A stretch of DNA of 43,547 bases from an uncultured Paraprevotella sp. (GTDB lineage Bacteria; Bacteroidota; Bacteroidia; Bacteroidales; Bacteroidaceae), in contig CAMWUI010000023.1 of the NCBI GenBank assembly GCA_947177395.1, forward strand, positions 1-43,547. The letters are read 5' to 3'. Position numbers and translations under genes: made by a program. Below, one piece after another: positions 42,874 through 43,547 of this stretch; position 1 is the first letter of the stretch; each line of letters begins with the position of its first letter. The notes under the pieces were generated by a model. That model was not told the origin of the DNA and did no database searches. It saw nothing but the letters and a program-made list of their open reading frames with translations.

Positions 42874-43107
42874 CCATAATAACAGTCTACGGATAGTTGT
42901 CTGTCTGAAAGCCTATTCGTTAACGGGTTGTTCCGAATTCTTTGTCGCTTTCTAATTTTTATACAATGAATATCATACCTTCAGATGATATCTGTCACGA
43001 AACAGTGGCTTTTCAAGGGAAATAGCGTTCTTTCATTTCACCTGTTTTTGCAAGAAACGAAACGAAGAGAATGCCAAACGTCGAAGAATGTCGATGGTTT
43101 CAAACTT
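42874..43107. other. Decayed intergenic stretch
   Basis: I see no convincing gene, RNA or terminator here. GTCGAAGAATGTCG (43080-43093) is the reverse complement of CGACATTCTTCGAC at 2871-2884, so a partial relative of the 38-bp repeat again lies next to an IS982-type end. Confidence 0.5.
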
Positions 43108-43282
43108 ACGCGAGTTCGGGATAAGCTTCTCTTAAAACAATGTCAATTGAGTGGTTCTTTCGACATGTACGGGCAACGCTTCCGGCTTGTTCTCGGAGAA
43201 TGAATATGCCGTGAGTGTAGCGCAGATGTTCATGATGAAGTTGTGTATCGGGCGATGCCTGGAATACATGATGTTTGCCTTG
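43108..43282 (-). mobile_element. Truncated IS982-type element (transposase end only)
   Basis: ACGCGAGTTCGGGATAA (43108-43124) is identical to the right inverted repeat of the element at 2913-3331. Read on the minus strand, the rest encodes NKANIMYSRHRPIHNFIMNI, then CATLTAYSFSENKPEALPVH, then VERTTQLTLF before a stop, the C-terminal 50 residues of an IS982 transposase. This copy keeps the proper transposase C-terminus that the left copy has lost. It is cut at about 43282, where the HipA-like gene begins. Confidence 0.8.
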
Positions 43283-43547
43283 TTATTCCGATTTTCTTAT
43301 GAAGCGGGTTATTCGTTCGTTGACGATACGGGTATAGTTACGTTTTGCTTTATCAGGGAGGTAACTTTGGGCTATGAGATTTATTGCATCATCAGGTAAC
43401 GACATGTACTTGTTGAGAATTTTGTCCATACGCCTTTTTGCCAAACCGATCTTGTTGCCGAACCTCTCAAAGTCGAGACGGCAAGGATGACTGGTTTTAT
43501 CAAACACGTCGCTTTTCTCAATGTCCAATGATAGTCCTCCGTCAAGA
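43283..43547 (-). CDS. HipA-like kinase toxin, C-terminal end (start outside window)
   Basis: The frame is open to the right window edge, so the gene starts beyond it. The visible 87 residues read LDGGLSLDIEKSDVFDKTSHPCR, given here in two parts with LDFERFGNKIGLAKRRMDKIL following, then SLPDDAINLIAQSYLPDKAK and IVNERITRF. I recognise this as the C-terminal helical part of Bacteroides HipA-family proteins, Ser/Thr kinases in toxin-antitoxin pairs. The stop TAA (43283-43285) falls at the junction with the IS982 fragment, so the last residues may have been altered by that insertion. The partner hipB is not in view. Confidence 0.6.
   Translation of the reverse strand, partial: LDGGLSLDIEKSDVFDKTSHPCRLDFERFGNKIGLAKRRMDKILNKYMSLPDDAINLIAQSYLPDKAKRNYTRIVNERITRFIRKSE

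Overview
The window looks like chromosomal DNA of a gut-type Bacteroidales, most likely a Bacteroides species. The evidence is the promoter grammar (TTTG or TTG, about 19-21 bp, then TAnnTTTG), start codons mostly without Shine-Dalgarno sequences, a DUF3467 gene beside rpsL, an OmpA-type barrel with the Bacteroides-style linker, IS982-type remnants, and a Wzc-like kinase ending in Tyr-Gly repeats. The species cannot be settled from the sequence alone.

Left accessory region (1-7100). A large secreted protein, cut by the window edge, has a C-terminal module like DUF6383 and is followed by a 66-residue Gly/acid-rich peptide. Next come a terminator, a 23-bp-period tandem repeat ending in a perfect 18-bp hairpin, and a 419-bp internally deleted IS982-type element with both ends kept. 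An AT-rich two-gene module of unknown function follows, then an AAA/DUF4143 ATPase with a PD-(D/E)XK-like tail and three 34-bp repeats over its promoter. The region closes with an OmpA-like barrel gene that lacks the OmpA domain.

Core region (7140-25890). A DUF3467 gene has its own promoter and terminator. It is followed by one co-oriented run of translation genes: rpsL-rpsG-fusA, the S10 and spc blocks (rpsJ to rplO), secY-map-infA-rpmJ, and the alpha block (rpsM-rpsK-rpsD-rpoA-rplQ). A strong intrinsic terminator ends it. rpmD (58 aa) and rpmJ (38 aa) are present but short. The unit supplies ribosomal proteins, EF-G, IF-1, the SecY channel, methionine aminopeptidase and the RNA polymerase alpha subunit.

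Right accessory region (25930-43547). A glycine-zipper lipoprotein converges on an AraC-type regulator. The regulator diverges from a three-gene RND efflux operon (lipoprotein adaptor, pump, TolC-like channel) whose end carries a second, unrelated 23-bp-period array. metY and rlpA form an overlapping pair on the minus strand. A polysaccharide locus follows: initiating sugar-phosphate transferase, export lipoprotein, tyrosine autokinase/co-polymerase, flippase, polymerase. No glycosyltransferase besides the initiator is visible. After the polymerase there is only a short remnant resembling the tail of a hexapeptide acyltransferase, a decayed stretch, a truncated IS982 end, and the 3' end of a HipA-like gene running off the window.

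The most unusual signals are the two 23-bp-period intergenic arrays, the 34-bp repeats whose nearest unit supplies the -33 box of the DUF4143 ATPase, the MITE-like IS982 derivative beside a 38-bp palindromic repeat, and the eroded end of the polysaccharide locus.
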